A stretch of 64,000 bases of DNA, taken from the NCBI RefSeq assembly GCF_020991275.1, contig NZ_JAJLQY010000001.1:496001-560000 (forward strand), in the 5' to 3' direction. The position numbers were made by a program, and so were the translations under genes. Under the pieces are notes generated by a model. The model was given only the letters and a program-made list of their open reading frames with translations. It did no database searches and had not been told where the DNA came from. This DNA comes from Actinocorallia sp. API 0066. GTDB lineage: Bacteria; Actinomycetota; Actinomycetes; Streptosporangiales; Streptosporangiaceae. This document shows positions 8,083 through 16,168 of this stretch, piece after piece. How positions within the stretch are numbered: the first letter of the stretch is position 1; every line of letters begins with the position of its first letter.

Positions 8083-10062
8083 GTGTCACAGACCCCCCGA
8101 TGCGCGCGGCGGAGCACTGTGAGGACGCTCAGGGAAGAGCTGACCAGCCCTTCTGTGTCGCAGAGAGCCTTCGTGCGTGCCCTGAGCGCCCACTACAAGG
8201 AGGCGACGGGCAGGACCGCTTCCCCCGGCCAGAAGAAGGCGTGGGTCAACAGCCTGTCGAGCCTCACCGCAGATCTCATGGACGCGGGCCTCGACAGACT
8301 GGAGATGATCGTCGAGTACGTGATGCCGACGAACAAGAGCAGCCAGGCCGACGTCGTGCTGGCGGGCGTTGATCGACTTGGCCGGGACGTCCTGATGGTG
8401 GTCGAGCTGAAGCAATGGGGCACGGTCACCCCTTATGAGGACGACGCGTCCAGCGATGCGGACTGGGCTGTGGACGGAGAGGGCGGTCCAGGGCCAGAGC
8501 TCTTCGTCGTTCCGGGCCTGCCGACTCCCCAGGCGCATCCGCTCGACCAGTTGGAGGGTTACTGCTCGACGATCACCCACTACTGCGGAATGGTCGGTGG
8601 CCGGGAGGAGGTCGTGCATGGCGTCGTCTATCTGCACGATGCTCAGCGGTCGTCTGTGGAAGACCTGTTCCGGCGCGCTCCGCAGCCGCGCAGGCACATC
8701 TTCACAGCCGACCGGCGAGGCGAGTTCATCCGGTATCTGCGCGAGGTCTTCGCGCCCGAGCCCGGATGGGACGTCGCCGACCGCTTTCTGAGCGGTGTCG
8801 TGGTTCCGAGCCCGGCTCTGCTCGACATGGTCGCCGACATCGTCGCGGGTCGGCGGCACTTCACCCTGCTCGATCAGCAGGTGGACGCCTACAACGCGGT
8901 GGAGCACGCGGTGCGCAGCGCCAGGAGCGACAGGGCCCGACGCGTGGTGGTCGTCGTGGGCCGCGCGGGATCCGGCAAGACGGCCATCGCCCTGGAGCTC
9001 CTGGGCCGTCTGTCCGGACGGGGGATCCGCGTCGAGCTCGCGGCGGGGTCGGCCGCGATGGCCAAGACGGTCCAGAAGGAGCTGGCCGGGAACCGCAAGG
9101 GCCATGCGAAGCTCGTCAACAAGTTCCACCGCTACGTCGACCCGGACCGGGAGCTCGACGTTCTGATCGTTGATGAGGCCCACAGGGCGAGGGACAGGAC
9201 GCGGATACAGCGCCATGCCCGCTACACCAGCGACGAGCATCAGCTGAGGACGCTCATCAAGGCGGCGCGCGTCACCGTTTTCCTGACGGATCATCATCAG
9301 AGCATCAGGCCGAACGAGTGCGGGACCGTGACGGCCATCAAGAACGCCGCGCAGGAACTCGACGTGCACTTCTACCCGGTCATCGAGTTGGAGCAGCAAT
9401 GGCGCTGCGGAGGGAGCAGCGTTTACGAGGGGTGGCTCCGTGCGGTTCTCGGCCTTGGCGCGGAGGACCTTGAGGCGCGTGCGGACCGGAACGTCGAGAA
9501 GTGGCCGGGCGACCCTTCCTTCGACGTGAAGATCGCGTCCTCTCCCGCCGTTATGGAGGATTTCCTGCGGTCGAAGATCGAAGCCGGGCAGTCCGCGCGT
9601 ATCGCCGCCGGTTACTGCTGGCGGTGGGACAAGAATCCCGAGGGCGAGCTCACCAAGGACGTACGCATCGGTGACTGGGAGCGCCCATGGAACAGTCCGT
9701 GGCCAGGCAGGTTGGGGAACGTGCCGCCCTCGTCGCTCTGGGCGAGTCAGGACGGTGGGTTCGATCAGATCGGCTGCGTCTACACCGCGCAGGGGCTCGA
9801 GTACGACTGGGCGGGTGTGATCATCGGGGATGACCTGGTCGCCCGTGGCGGGCGTCTTGTCGTGGACAGGAACAAGAACGCGGATCAGGTCGTACGCGCC
9901 AGCCAGGTCTCGGATGAGCGTTTTGACCAACTCATTCGCAACACCTACTACATCCTGCTGACTCGGGGACTGCGTGGTGTTGTGATCTGCTCGACGGATG
10001 AGGAGACGCGTGCTTATCTTCGTGACCTGATCGGCGGGTCGCCGGAGGCGTGCCTCGACTGA
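8083..10062 (+). CDS. Nuclease-helicase with Schlafen-group-3 (DUF2075) domain, first of a tandem pair
   Basis: 659 aa from GTG 8083 (GAGGG 7 nt upstream); alignment with the neighbour would also allow GTG 8119. The N-terminal part has a PD-(D/E)xK-like core: D90 in QADVVLAG and E108-x-K110 in VVELKQW. The helicase has Walker A GRAGSGKTA (K299), Walker B LIVDEAH (361-367), a motif III-like LTDHHQSIRP (401-410), CVYTAQGLEYDW (about 565-576) and LLTRG (625-629). The family (Pfam SLFN-g3_helicase) occurs in defence contexts and resembles the helicase part of group III Schlafens. DHHQ replaces the DENQ seen at this place in the neighbour, so it may have diverged. Role in phage defence or nucleic-acid surveillance is inference. 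Confidence 0.82.
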   Translation: MSQTPRCARRSTVRTLREELTSPSVSQRAFVRALSAHYKEATGRTASPGQKKAWVNSLSSLTADLMDAGLDRLEMIVEYVMPTNKSSQADVVLAGVDRLGRDVLMVVELKQWGTVTPYEDDASSDADWAVDGEGGPGPELFVVPGLPTPQAHPLDQLEGYCSTITHYCGMVGGREEVVHGVVYLHDAQRSSVEDLFRRAPQPRRHIFTADRRGEFIRYLREVFAPEPGWDVADRFLSGVVVPSPALLDMVADIVAGRRHFTLLDQQVDAYNAVEHAVRSARSDRARRVVVVVGRAGSGKTAIALELLGRLSGRGIRVELAAGSAAMAKTVQKELAGNRKGHAKLVNKFHRYVDPDRELDVLIVDEAHRARDRTRIQRHARYTSDEHQLRTLIKAARVTVFLTDHHQSIRPNECGTVTAIKNAAQELDVHFYPVIELEQQWRCGGSSVYEGWLRAVLGLGAEDLEARADRNVEKWPGDPSFDVKIASSPAVMEDFLRSKIEAGQSARIAAGYCWRWDKNPEGELTKDVRIGDWERPWNSPWPGRLGNVPPSSLWASQDGGFDQIGCVYTAQGLEYDWAGVIIGDDLVARGGRLVVDRNKNADQVVRASQVSDERFDQLIRNTYYILLTRGLRGVVICSTDEETRAYLRDLIGGSPEACLD

Positions 10063-10202
10063 TGCTCCGCGAAATGCGGGGCGTCACCTCGGGACGCGGG
10101 GCTAGGCTGATTCTTGTTCAGGCGGCATGGCGGGCTTCCGGGGGTGGTTCCGGAACATGTCCCCGCTCGCGCGAGGGTTTGTGCTGTTCGGGGGTGGGTT
10201 GG

Positions 10203-12074
10203 GTGACGGCGTTCCGGCATTCCGCGCAGAGTCTTGCCGCGTTGGCCTCGCCGATGGAGACGGCGTTGAGTGAGCGGATCGCCGAGCATCTGCGGTTGGC
10301 GGCGCGGAGGAATCCCGGTGCCGCGGAGCGGCGGTCGTGGGACCGGAGTCTGCCCGTCCTGGCGCGGGACCTTGTGGACGCGGGGCTCGGGCAGGTGGAG
10401 ATGCTGGCGGAGTACCAGTTGCCGCTGACGAGCAAGCGGGCCGACGTGGTGCTCGCCGGAGTCGGGCATGACGGGAACGACGCGTACGTCGTGGTCGAGC
10501 TCAAGCAGTGGAGCCGGGCGGAGCTGTACGAGGACGACCCGGAGCTGGTGCTGGTCGAGGGGATGCCGGGCGGGCCGAAGCTGCACCCGGCGCGGCAGGT
10601 GGCGCAGTACTGCGAGTACCTGCGGGACTTCGTGGGCGCGCTCGACGGAGCGCGGCTGGACGGGGTGGCGTACCTGCACAACGCGGAGGACGGCGACGTG
10701 CTCGACCTCTTCGGGCAGGTGGTGTCCGAAGAGGGGAGGCTGTTCACGAAGACCCGGCGCGGGGCCTTCCAGGAGTACCTGCGTAAGCGCTTCGCTCCGG
10801 AGCCCGGCGCGGCCGCGGCGGACCGGCTGATGGACAGCGCGATCCGCCCGTCCAAGCAGCTCATGGAGCTGGGCGCGAAGGAGATCAAGGAGCGGGAACA
10901 GTTCGTCCTCCTGGATGAGCAGCGGCTCGCCTACGACCTCGTGATGCACGCCGTGCGGTCCGCCCAGCACGCGGACGCCAAGGAGGTCGTCGTCGTCACG
11001 GGAGGGCCGGGCAGCGGCAAGAGCGTCATCGCGCTGTCCGTCCTGGGCGAGCTGTACCGGCAGGGGCGGACGGCCCTGCACGCCACCGGGTCCTCGGCCT
11101 TCACCACGACCCTGCGCAACCACGTGGGAAGAGGTTCGACCCGGGTCAAGGCGCTCTTCAAGTACTTCAACAGCTTCATGGCGGCCGAGCGGAACTCTCT
11201 CGACGTGCTCATCTGCGACGAGGCGCACCGGCTCAGGGAGACCTCCGTCAACCGTTTCACGCGGGCGGAACTGCGCAGCGGACGGCCGCAGATAGACGAG
11301 CTCATCTCAGTAGCCAGGGTTCCGGTGTTCCTCCTGGACGAGAACCAGGTGGTGCGTCCAGGGGAACTGGGCAGCCCGGCGGAGATCCGCGCCTACGCGG
11401 AGGGGCGCGGCTTCAGGGTCCACGACATTTCGCTCGACGGGCAGTTCCGCTGCGGCGGCAGCGCCGTGTACGAGGACTGGGTGCTGCGCCTGCTGGGCCT
11501 GCGCGGAGACGGGCCGAGCGCCTGGCCGGGCGACGACCACTTCCGCGTCGAGGTGGCGGGGAGCCCCGCCGAGCTCGAGGAGCGGCTCCGTGAGGAGCAG
11601 GAGGCGGGGTACTCCGCCCGGATGACCGCCGGTTACTGCTGGCCGTGGAGCGACCCCGTGGACGGGGCCCTCGTCCCGGACGTGCGGATCGGAGACTGGG
11701 CCCGGCCCTGGAACGTCAAGGGCGACCGCGCGGTTGGCACCGCGCCGGCGAGCCCGATGTGGGCGACCGCGCCGGGCGGGTTCGGGCAGGTGGGGTGCGT
11801 CTACACCGCGCAGGGGTTCGAGTACGACTGGAACGGCGTGATCCTCGGTCCCGACCTGGTGGTCCGCGGGGGGCGGTTCGTGGCCGTGCGGGAGGCGACG
11901 AAGGATCCTGTGTTCAGGAAGAGCACGCCCTTGCCGGACTATGACCGGCTGATCCGGCACACCTACAAGGTGCTGCTGACGCGCGGGATGATGGGGACCG
12001 TTCTGTACTCGGTCGACGAGGAGACGCGGGAGTTCCTGGCGGGGCTTGTCGGGCGGGGGTGGGGGGCGTCTTAG
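10203..12074 (+). CDS. Nuclease-helicase with Schlafen-group-3 (DUF2075) domain, second of a tandem pair
   Basis: 623 aa from GTG 10203, the start best matching the first paralogue's N-terminus; the open frame extends upstream to 10050. It shares the full layout of its neighbour: D81 in RADVVLAG and E99-x-K101 in VVELKQW (nuclease), Walker A GGPGSGKS (K273), Walker B LICDEAH (336-342), LLDENQVVRPGE, CVYTAQGFEYDW and LLTRG near the C-terminus. All helicase motifs look intact here. The pair clearly arose by duplication but has diverged, judging by eye to somewhat under half identity. A TAGGCT box near 10100 may give it its own promoter. Its TAG stop forms part of the -10 box of the next gene. 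Confidence 0.82.
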   Translation: MTAFRHSAQSLAALASPMETALSERIAEHLRLAARRNPGAAERRSWDRSLPVLARDLVDAGLGQVEMLAEYQLPLTSKRADVVLAGVGHDGNDAYVVVELKQWSRAELYEDDPELVLVEGMPGGPKLHPARQVAQYCEYLRDFVGALDGARLDGVAYLHNAEDGDVLDLFGQVVSEEGRLFTKTRRGAFQEYLRKRFAPEPGAAAADRLMDSAIRPSKQLMELGAKEIKEREQFVLLDEQRLAYDLVMHAVRSAQHADAKEVVVVTGGPGSGKSVIALSVLGELYRQGRTALHATGSSAFTTTLRNHVGRGSTRVKALFKYFNSFMAAERNSLDVLICDEAHRLRETSVNRFTRAELRSGRPQIDELISVARVPVFLLDENQVVRPGELGSPAEIRAYAEGRGFRVHDISLDGQFRCGGSAVYEDWVLRLLGLRGDGPSAWPGDDHFRVEVAGSPAELEERLREEQEAGYSARMTAGYCWPWSDPVDGALVPDVRIGDWARPWNVKGDRAVGTAPASPMWATAPGGFGQVGCVYTAQGFEYDWNGVILGPDLVVRGGRFVAVREATKDPVFRKSTPLPDYDRLIRHTYKVLLTRGMMGTVLYSVDEETREFLAGLVGRGWGAS

Positions 12075-12083
12075 GGTGGGGGC
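12072..12083 (+). promoter_or_regulatory. Leaderless-type -10 element before the MazG-like gene
   Basis: TAGGGT (12072-12077) followed by 6 nt and the ATG at 12084. The first three bases are the stop codon of the upstream helicase. A G-rich stretch next to the ATG could also act as a weak ribosome binding site. Confidence 0.45.
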
Positions 12084-12428
12084 ATGGTGGAGGGGATGGA
12101 TGGGTTGGTGGGGAGGTTGCGTGAGGTGGTTGGGGAGAGGGGGTGGGCGAGGTATCACACGCCGAAGAATTTGGTGATGGCGTTGGCGGGGGAGGTGGGG
12201 GAGTTGGTGGCGGAGTTCCAGTGGTTGACGGAGGAGGAGTCGGTGGGGGTGATGGCGCGGGAGGAGAAGGCGGCGGCGGTGCGGTCGGAACTGGCGGACG
12301 TGTTCACGTATCTGGTGGAGTTGGCGGACGTGCTGGGGGTTGATCTTGTGCGGGCGGCGCATGAGAAGGCGGATGTTGTGGCGGAAAGGTATGCGCGGGG
12401 GGAGTACGCGGAGTTCGACCAGCCCTGA
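12084..12428 (+). CDS. MazG-like nucleotide pyrophosphohydrolase (dCTPP1/RS21-C6 type)
   Basis: 114 aa, all-alpha. YHTPKNLVMALAGEVGELVA and the later SELADVFTYLVELAD give the metal-binding E37xxE40 and E69xxD72 pairs of the MazG/dCTPase superfamily; FQWLTEEES is typical of the dCTPP1-like branch that hydrolyses dNTPs to dNMP and pyrophosphate. It lies 9 nt after the second nuclease-helicase on the same strand, so a shared function (nucleotide clean-up or depletion) is possible but unproven. Codon use is odd: almost every codon ends in G or T (GGG, GAG, GTG, TTG), giving a strong G skew unlike the flanking genes. Confidence 0.85.
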   Translation: MVEGMDGLVGRLREVVGERGWARYHTPKNLVMALAGEVGELVAEFQWLTEEESVGVMAREEKAAAVRSELADVFTYLVELADVLGVDLVRAAHEKADVVAERYARGEYAEFDQP

Positions 12429-12520
12429 CCAGACCGGGTCCGATCGCCGGGCCCGGGCGCGGCCGTGTGGCAGCTCGTTCCTGGCACCGGCCGCACGGTG
12501 GGGTGGTGGGAGAGGGGTGG

Positions 12521-13600
12521 TCAGGTTGGTAGGTGGTAGAAGCGCCATAGGTCGTGGGGGATGGGGAGGGGGTGGGCGCCGGAGGGGTAGCCGGCGGTCA
12601 GGGCGTAGGTGTGGACCTGGGCGGGGCGGAGGACGGTGCCGGCTTCGACCTGGGGGTCCTCGGCGCGGGTGGCGGGGAGGCAGTGCAGGGTGCTGAAGCC
12701 GTAGTTGAGGCGTTCCAGGAGATCGCCGGGGGCCCGGTAGGACTCGGCGACGCGTTCGTCGCCTACGAGGACCGAGCCGCCCTGCGCGAGCAGGCGGCGC
12801 GCGTTGCCGAGGACGGCGACGGGATCGGCCATGTCGTGCAGCGCCTCGAACAGGCAGACCAGGTCGTACCGCTCGTCCTCCGGCGGATCGAAGGTCGCCG
12901 CGTCCGCGAGGGTGAACCCGACGCGCCCGGCGAGGCCGCGCCCGGCCGCGTTGGACCGCGCCTCCGCCACGGACTTCGCGTCGAGATCGACACCGCGCAC
13001 CGCCGCCGCCGGGAACGCCTCGGCCAGCGCGATCGCCGACCAGCCGGTGCCGCAGCCCAGGTCGAGGATCCGCGCGCCAGGACGGGCCAGCCGCTCCGCC
13101 GCGCCCGGCACCGCCGCGACCCAGCCCGCCGCCGCCGTCAGGTACATCGGCCGGTTCAGCCCGCCGATGCCGTGCCTGGTGCCCGCCCCGTAGGCCGAGA
13201 ACGGGACGCCGCCGCCGTGCCGGTAGGCGTCGGCGACGTCCGGCAGCACCCCCGTGATGGAGGTGAGGAAGCGCGGCAGCGCCCCCATGTAGAACGGGCT
13301 GTCCTCATCGAGCAGGACCTCGCGCGCCTCCTCGGGCAGCGCGAACGTCCGCCGGTACGGATCGCCGCCCGCGTCCTCTTCTACGACTTCGAGCCACCCC
13401 GCGACGCCCTGTTGTTCCAGCCATTCGCGCGCGTACCTCGGGTGGACGCCCGCGGCGTCGGCGAGGCCGTTGGCGTCCAGCGGGCCCTTCTCCAGCGCGC
13501 GGTACAGCCCGAGCCGCGCGCCCAGGCACATCGCCATGATCTCCAGCCCGACCACGGCGTCGCCGATCATCCGCTCGACGAGTTCCTCGACCTTCGGCAT
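12521..13600 (-). CDS. Class I SAM-dependent methyltransferase with N-terminal winged helix
   Basis: 359 aa. The ATG at 13600 is preceded by a GAGAACGGGGG stretch and starts MPKVEELVERMIGDAV. An N-terminal winged-helix dimerisation region (about 5-90, with LYRALEKGPLDANGLADAAG) precedes the Rossmann fold, with motif I ILDLGCGTGWSAIALA (about 175-190) and the acidic end of strand 2 in VRGVDLD. This resembles mycobacterial Rv2258c-type methyltransferases; the substrate is unknown. It converges on the MazG-like gene, leaving a 92-nt gap with GC-rich inverted repeats. Confidence 0.8.
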   Translation of the reverse strand: MPKVEELVERMIGDAVVGLEIMAMCLGARLGLYRALEKGPLDANGLADAAGVHPRYAREWLEQQGVAGWLEVVEEDAGGDPYRRTFALPEEAREVLLDEDSPFYMGALPRFLTSITGVLPDVADAYRHGGGVPFSAYGAGTRHGIGGLNRPMYLTAAAGWVAAVPGAAERLARPGARILDLGCGTGWSAIALAEAFPAAAVRGVDLDAKSVAEARSNAAGRGLAGRVGFTLADAATFDPPEDERYDLVCLFEALHDMADPVAVLGNARRLLAQGGSVLVGDERVAESYRAPGDLLERLNYGFSTLHCLPATRAEDPQVEAGTVLRPAQVHTYALTAGYPSGAHPLPIPHDLWRFYHLPT

Positions 13601-13789
13601 GGTGAACCCCCGTTCTCCGTTTCCCCGTGCGGCCCGCGCCGGCGGGCACACCCCGATCATCACCCGGATCAGAAAATCCCGCGCGACGCCCTGTGGATAA
13701 CTCCGCGAGTCCCGCGGTGACCGGCGGAAACGGGTGTACCCGCGCGATCCGAAAGGGATACTTTGGCGGCGGCGAAGAGAGGATCAGCG

Positions 13790-14368
13790 GTGGGGATGAC
13801 GGTGACGGTGTTCTGCGCGTCGAGCACCAGGGTGGACGGCAGGCATGTGGCGGTCGCGGCGGAGGTCGGCGCGGAGCTCGCGCGGCGCGGCCACACGCTG
13901 GTGACGGGCGGCGGCGTCCAGTCGTGCATGGGCGCGGTGGCGGCGGCGGCCCGCGCGGGCGGCGCCCGGACGGTCGGTGTGGTGCCCGCGGGCATGCCCG
14001 CGTCCCAGGAGGTCCCGGACGGCGCGAACGACGAGCTGGTGCTGGTGTCCGACATGCGGGCCCGCAAGGCCGAGATGGACCGCCGCGCCGACGGCTTCCT
14101 CGTGCTGCCCGGCGGCATCGGCACCCTGGAGGAGCTGCTGGAGATCTGGGTGGCGCGGACGCTCAAGTTCCACGCCAAGCCGATCGTCATCCTTGATCCG
14201 CACGGCGTCTACGGCCGGCTGCGCGAACTCATGGAGCACCTGCTGGACGAGGGGTTCAACCGGCCCGCGGCCGTTGAGGCGGTGCACTACGCGGCCGACA
14301 TCGCCGCCGCCTTCGACCACCTGGAGGCCGAGCACCGCCTACTGAGCGCGGCCCTCCAGCAGACCTGA
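13790..14368 (+). CDS. LOG-family protein (cytokinin riboside 5'-monophosphate phosphoribohydrolase type)
   Basis: 192 aa from GTG 13790 (GAGAGGA 6 nt upstream); ATG 13796 two codons later is the alternative. The Rossmann-like fold begins TVFCASS, with the hallmark PGGIGTLEEL (about 116-125) and the upstream DMRARKAEM, which together form the active site. Enzymes of this family cleave the N-glycosidic bond of nucleoside 5'-monophosphates; in actinobacteria they are often annotated TIGR00730 or lysine decarboxylase-like. It ends 7 nt before the convergent small gene. Confidence 0.88.
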   Translation: MGMTVTVFCASSTRVDGRHVAVAAEVGAELARRGHTLVTGGGVQSCMGAVAAAARAGGARTVGVVPAGMPASQEVPDGANDELVLVSDMRARKAEMDRRADGFLVLPGGIGTLEELLEIWVARTLKFHAKPIVILDPHGVYGRLRELMEHLLDEGFNRPAAVEAVHYAADIAAAFDHLEAEHRLLSAALQQT

Positions 14369-14375
14369 GCTGACG

Positions 14376-14669
14376 CTAGGCGAGCGCCCGCCTGCTGACG
14401 GCGGGCTGCCGCACGCCCCGCATCGCGGCGACCATGTCGAGGACCTGCCGCAGCTCGGCGGGCGGCAGTTCGGAGACGAACGCGCTGACGCCCAGCCAGG
14501 CGTAGACCGCGGCGGCGGCGAGCGGCCCGCTGCCCGTCCCGGCGAGCCTGACCTTGACGGGCCCGCGCGCCAGCAGTGCCCGCACCCGCGCCGCGGACGG
14601 GTCGGTGCCCGCGTCGATGAGGTCCCCGGCCGTGCCGGGGCGGGCCGTCCACAGCAGGTGCTCGTCCAT
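14376..14669 (-). CDS. Small conserved-type hypothetical protein
   Basis: 97 aa from ATG 14669 (MDEHLLWTARPG); an ATG four codons earlier (14681) is equally possible and neither has a clear ribosome binding site. No family recognised. The protein is Ala/Arg/Leu-rich and probably helical, without membrane segments or metal motifs. Strong third-position GC supports a real gene. It is divergent from the DivIVA-like gene and convergent with the LOG gene. Confidence 0.6.
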   Translation of the reverse strand: MDEHLLWTARPGTAGDLIDAGTDPSAARVRALLARGPVKVRLAGTGSGPLAAAAVYAWLGVSAFVSELPPAELRQVLDMVAAMRGVRQPAVSRRALA

Positions 14670-14717
14670 GCCTGAGAGCATGGCACGATCGGGGGACGAC
14701 GCCGATCGGAGGGATCC

Positions 14718-15194
14718 ATGCCCGCAGTGCTCGCGTTGGCCGCGCTCGCGGTGGTCGTGGCGACGGTGGTGCTCGCGCGCGGCCGTGGGGGCGCGCTCGT
14801 CGAGGCGCTCCCCGACCATCCGCCCAGCGGCCTCCCGGCCGACCGTCTGCCGCGCGCGTCGGACGCCCGGAGGCTGCGGCTGCCGAAGAGCCCGTGGGGC
14901 TACCACGCCCCCATGACCGACGACGCGCTCATCCGCCTCGCGGACGCGCTGGCGGTGCGGGAGGAGCAGGTCGAGCGCCTTGAGCGGGAACTAGCGGTGC
15001 TGCGCAGCGCCCCGCCCGCCGACAAGTCCGACCTGCCGCACCTGTCGGATCTGTCGGGCGACGCGGGCAGTACGGCGCTGGAGCCGTGGGAGATCGACGA
15101 GCGGCCCGCCGGGGGCGGGGACGCGCAGGAGGAACCGTGGAAGAGCAGCCAGCGGGAGCAGTGGCGGCGGGAGGAGGGCTGGCGCAGGGCGTGA
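14718..15194 (+). CDS. Membrane-anchored DivIVA-like protein
   Basis: 158 aa, ATG preceded by GGAGGG. One N-terminal membrane helix (about 3-21, VLALAALAVVVATVVLARG) is followed by LPKSPWGYHAPMTDDALIRL, resembling the DivIVA N-terminal motif (GY..D.VD..L..L), then a short coiled coil (VREEQVERLERELAVLRS, about 90-107) and a polar tail rich in Glu, Trp and Arg. Streptomyces often have a DivIVA-domain gene just before the 3-methyladenine glycosylase gene, as here, with a GTGA overlap. The cellular role is uncertain. Confidence 0.7.
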   Translation: MPAVLALAALAVVVATVVLARGRGGALVEALPDHPPSGLPADRLPRASDARRLRLPKSPWGYHAPMTDDALIRLADALAVREEQVERLERELAVLRSAPPADKSDLPHLSDLSGDAGSTALEPWEIDERPAGGGDAQEEPWKSSQREQWRREEGWRRA

Positions 15195-15754
15195 AGTGCG
15201 CGTGGGCGGCCTCGGCCCCCGAGTACGTCGCCTATCACGACGAGGAGTGGGGACGCCCGGTCACCGAGGACGCCGCCCTGTACGAGCGGCTCAGCCTGGA
15301 GGCTTTCCAGTCGGGCCTCTCCTGGCTGGTGATCCTGCGCAAGCGTGAGGGCTTCCGTAGGGCCTTCGACGGCTTCGACCCGCACAAGGTCGCCGCCTAC
15401 ACCGAACAGGACGTCACGCGCCTTCTGGGGGACGCCTCGATCGTCCGCAACCGCCGCAAGATCGAGGCAGCCGTCGCGAATGCGCGGGCGGCCCTGGAAC
15501 TGCCCGGCGGGCTTTCCTCCCTCATCTGGCGATTCGCCGATCCGAAGGCGCCCGCGCCGAGGACTCCGGCCGATGTCCCGGCATGGACACAGGGCTCCAA
15601 GGATTTGGCGAAGGCTTTGCGTAAAGCTGGTTTCCGCTTTGTCGGACCCACCACCGCCTATGCGCTGATGCAGGCGTGCGGGCTGGTCAACGACCATCTG
15701 GAAGCCTGTCCGGCAAGGGCTTTCAGCGGTCCGGGAGCGATCGGCCGCGTCTGA
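15191..15754 (+). CDS. tag: DNA-3-methyladenine glycosylase I (Tag)
   Basis: 187 aa from the GTG at 15191, overlapping the upstream stop by 4 nt; this start gives exactly the length and N-terminus (VKCAWA, compare MERCGW) of E. coli Tag. The Tag zinc-site residues are present: C3, H16 in YHDEEWGRP, and the C-terminal H-x3-C pair in NDHLEACPAR. FQSGLSWLVILRKREGFRRAF and VGPTTAYALMQA are family motifs. The enzyme removes N3-methyladenine from alkylated DNA to start base excision repair. Longer in-frame starts (15086, 15137) are less likely. Confidence 0.93.
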   Translation: MKCAWAASAPEYVAYHDEEWGRPVTEDAALYERLSLEAFQSGLSWLVILRKREGFRRAFDGFDPHKVAAYTEQDVTRLLGDASIVRNRRKIEAAVANARAALELPGGLSSLIWRFADPKAPAPRTPADVPAWTQGSKDLAKALRKAGFRFVGPTTAYALMQACGLVNDHLEACPARAFSGPGAIGRV

Positions 15755-15757
15755 TCG

Positions 15758-15788
15758 TTACCACTTCGCGCCCGGAACACGGGATAAT
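15758..15788 (+). promoter_or_regulatory. Candidate promoter of the DUF3117 gene
   Basis: GATAAT (15783-15788) is a good -10 box; TTACCA (15758-15763) is a weak -35 at 19-bp spacing. It lies just after the tag stop, 88 nt before the DUF3117 start. Confidence 0.4.
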
Positions 15789-15875
15789 GTCAACTACTGA
15801 AAGACGCGGAGCTGGAGCGGCCAGGGCCTCCCGAGGCCCGAACGGCCCCTGGGCCGGGAAGGAAGGGATGCACGC

Positions 15876-16043
15876 ATGGCGGCGATGAAGCCGCGGACAG
15901 GTGACGGTCCGCTCGAAGTTACCAAGGAGGGGCGCGGCATCGTCATGCGCGTGCCGCTGGAAGGCGGCGGCCGGCTCGTGGTGGAGCTGACCCCCGCCGA
16001 GGCCAAGGAGCTGGGCGACGCCCTCGGCGGCGTTGTCGGCTAG
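15876..16043 (+). CDS. DUF3117 protein
   Basis: 55 aa, ATG with AAGGGA 8 nt upstream. The sequence begins MAAMKPRTGDGPLEVTKEG and continues with IVMRVPLEGGGRLVVEL and TPAEAKELGDAL, which is the whole conserved DUF3117 protein of actinobacteria, typically 55-57 aa and found next to tag. Function unknown; predicted small beta-rich cytosolic protein. Confidence 0.93.
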   Translation: MAAMKPRTGDGPLEVTKEGRGIVMRVPLEGGGRLVVELTPAEAKELGDALGGVVG

Positions 16044-16168
16044 CCCCGCGACGCCTGATCGTCTCTAGCGGTCCCGGCCGCGCCCCCCTTTTCCGAGCGG
16101 GCCGCCCGGGACCCTTTGCTTGGGGCCCGTCCCGTCCGCCGAAGCGCTTTCCCAGGGAGGAACAAGCC

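Noticed and set aside
8083-12428. Mobile element carrying the nuclease-helicase pair
   Set aside because: No transposase, integrase, tRNA gene or flanking repeats were found at either edge, so transfer is not shown by the sequence.
13691-13703. CTGTGGATAACTC, containing a DnaA-box-like TGTGGATAA, also at 59256-59268; TGTGGACAA at 62531-62539
   Set aside because: Single scattered sites, no clustering, no dnaA or dnaN nearby; not evidence of an origin.
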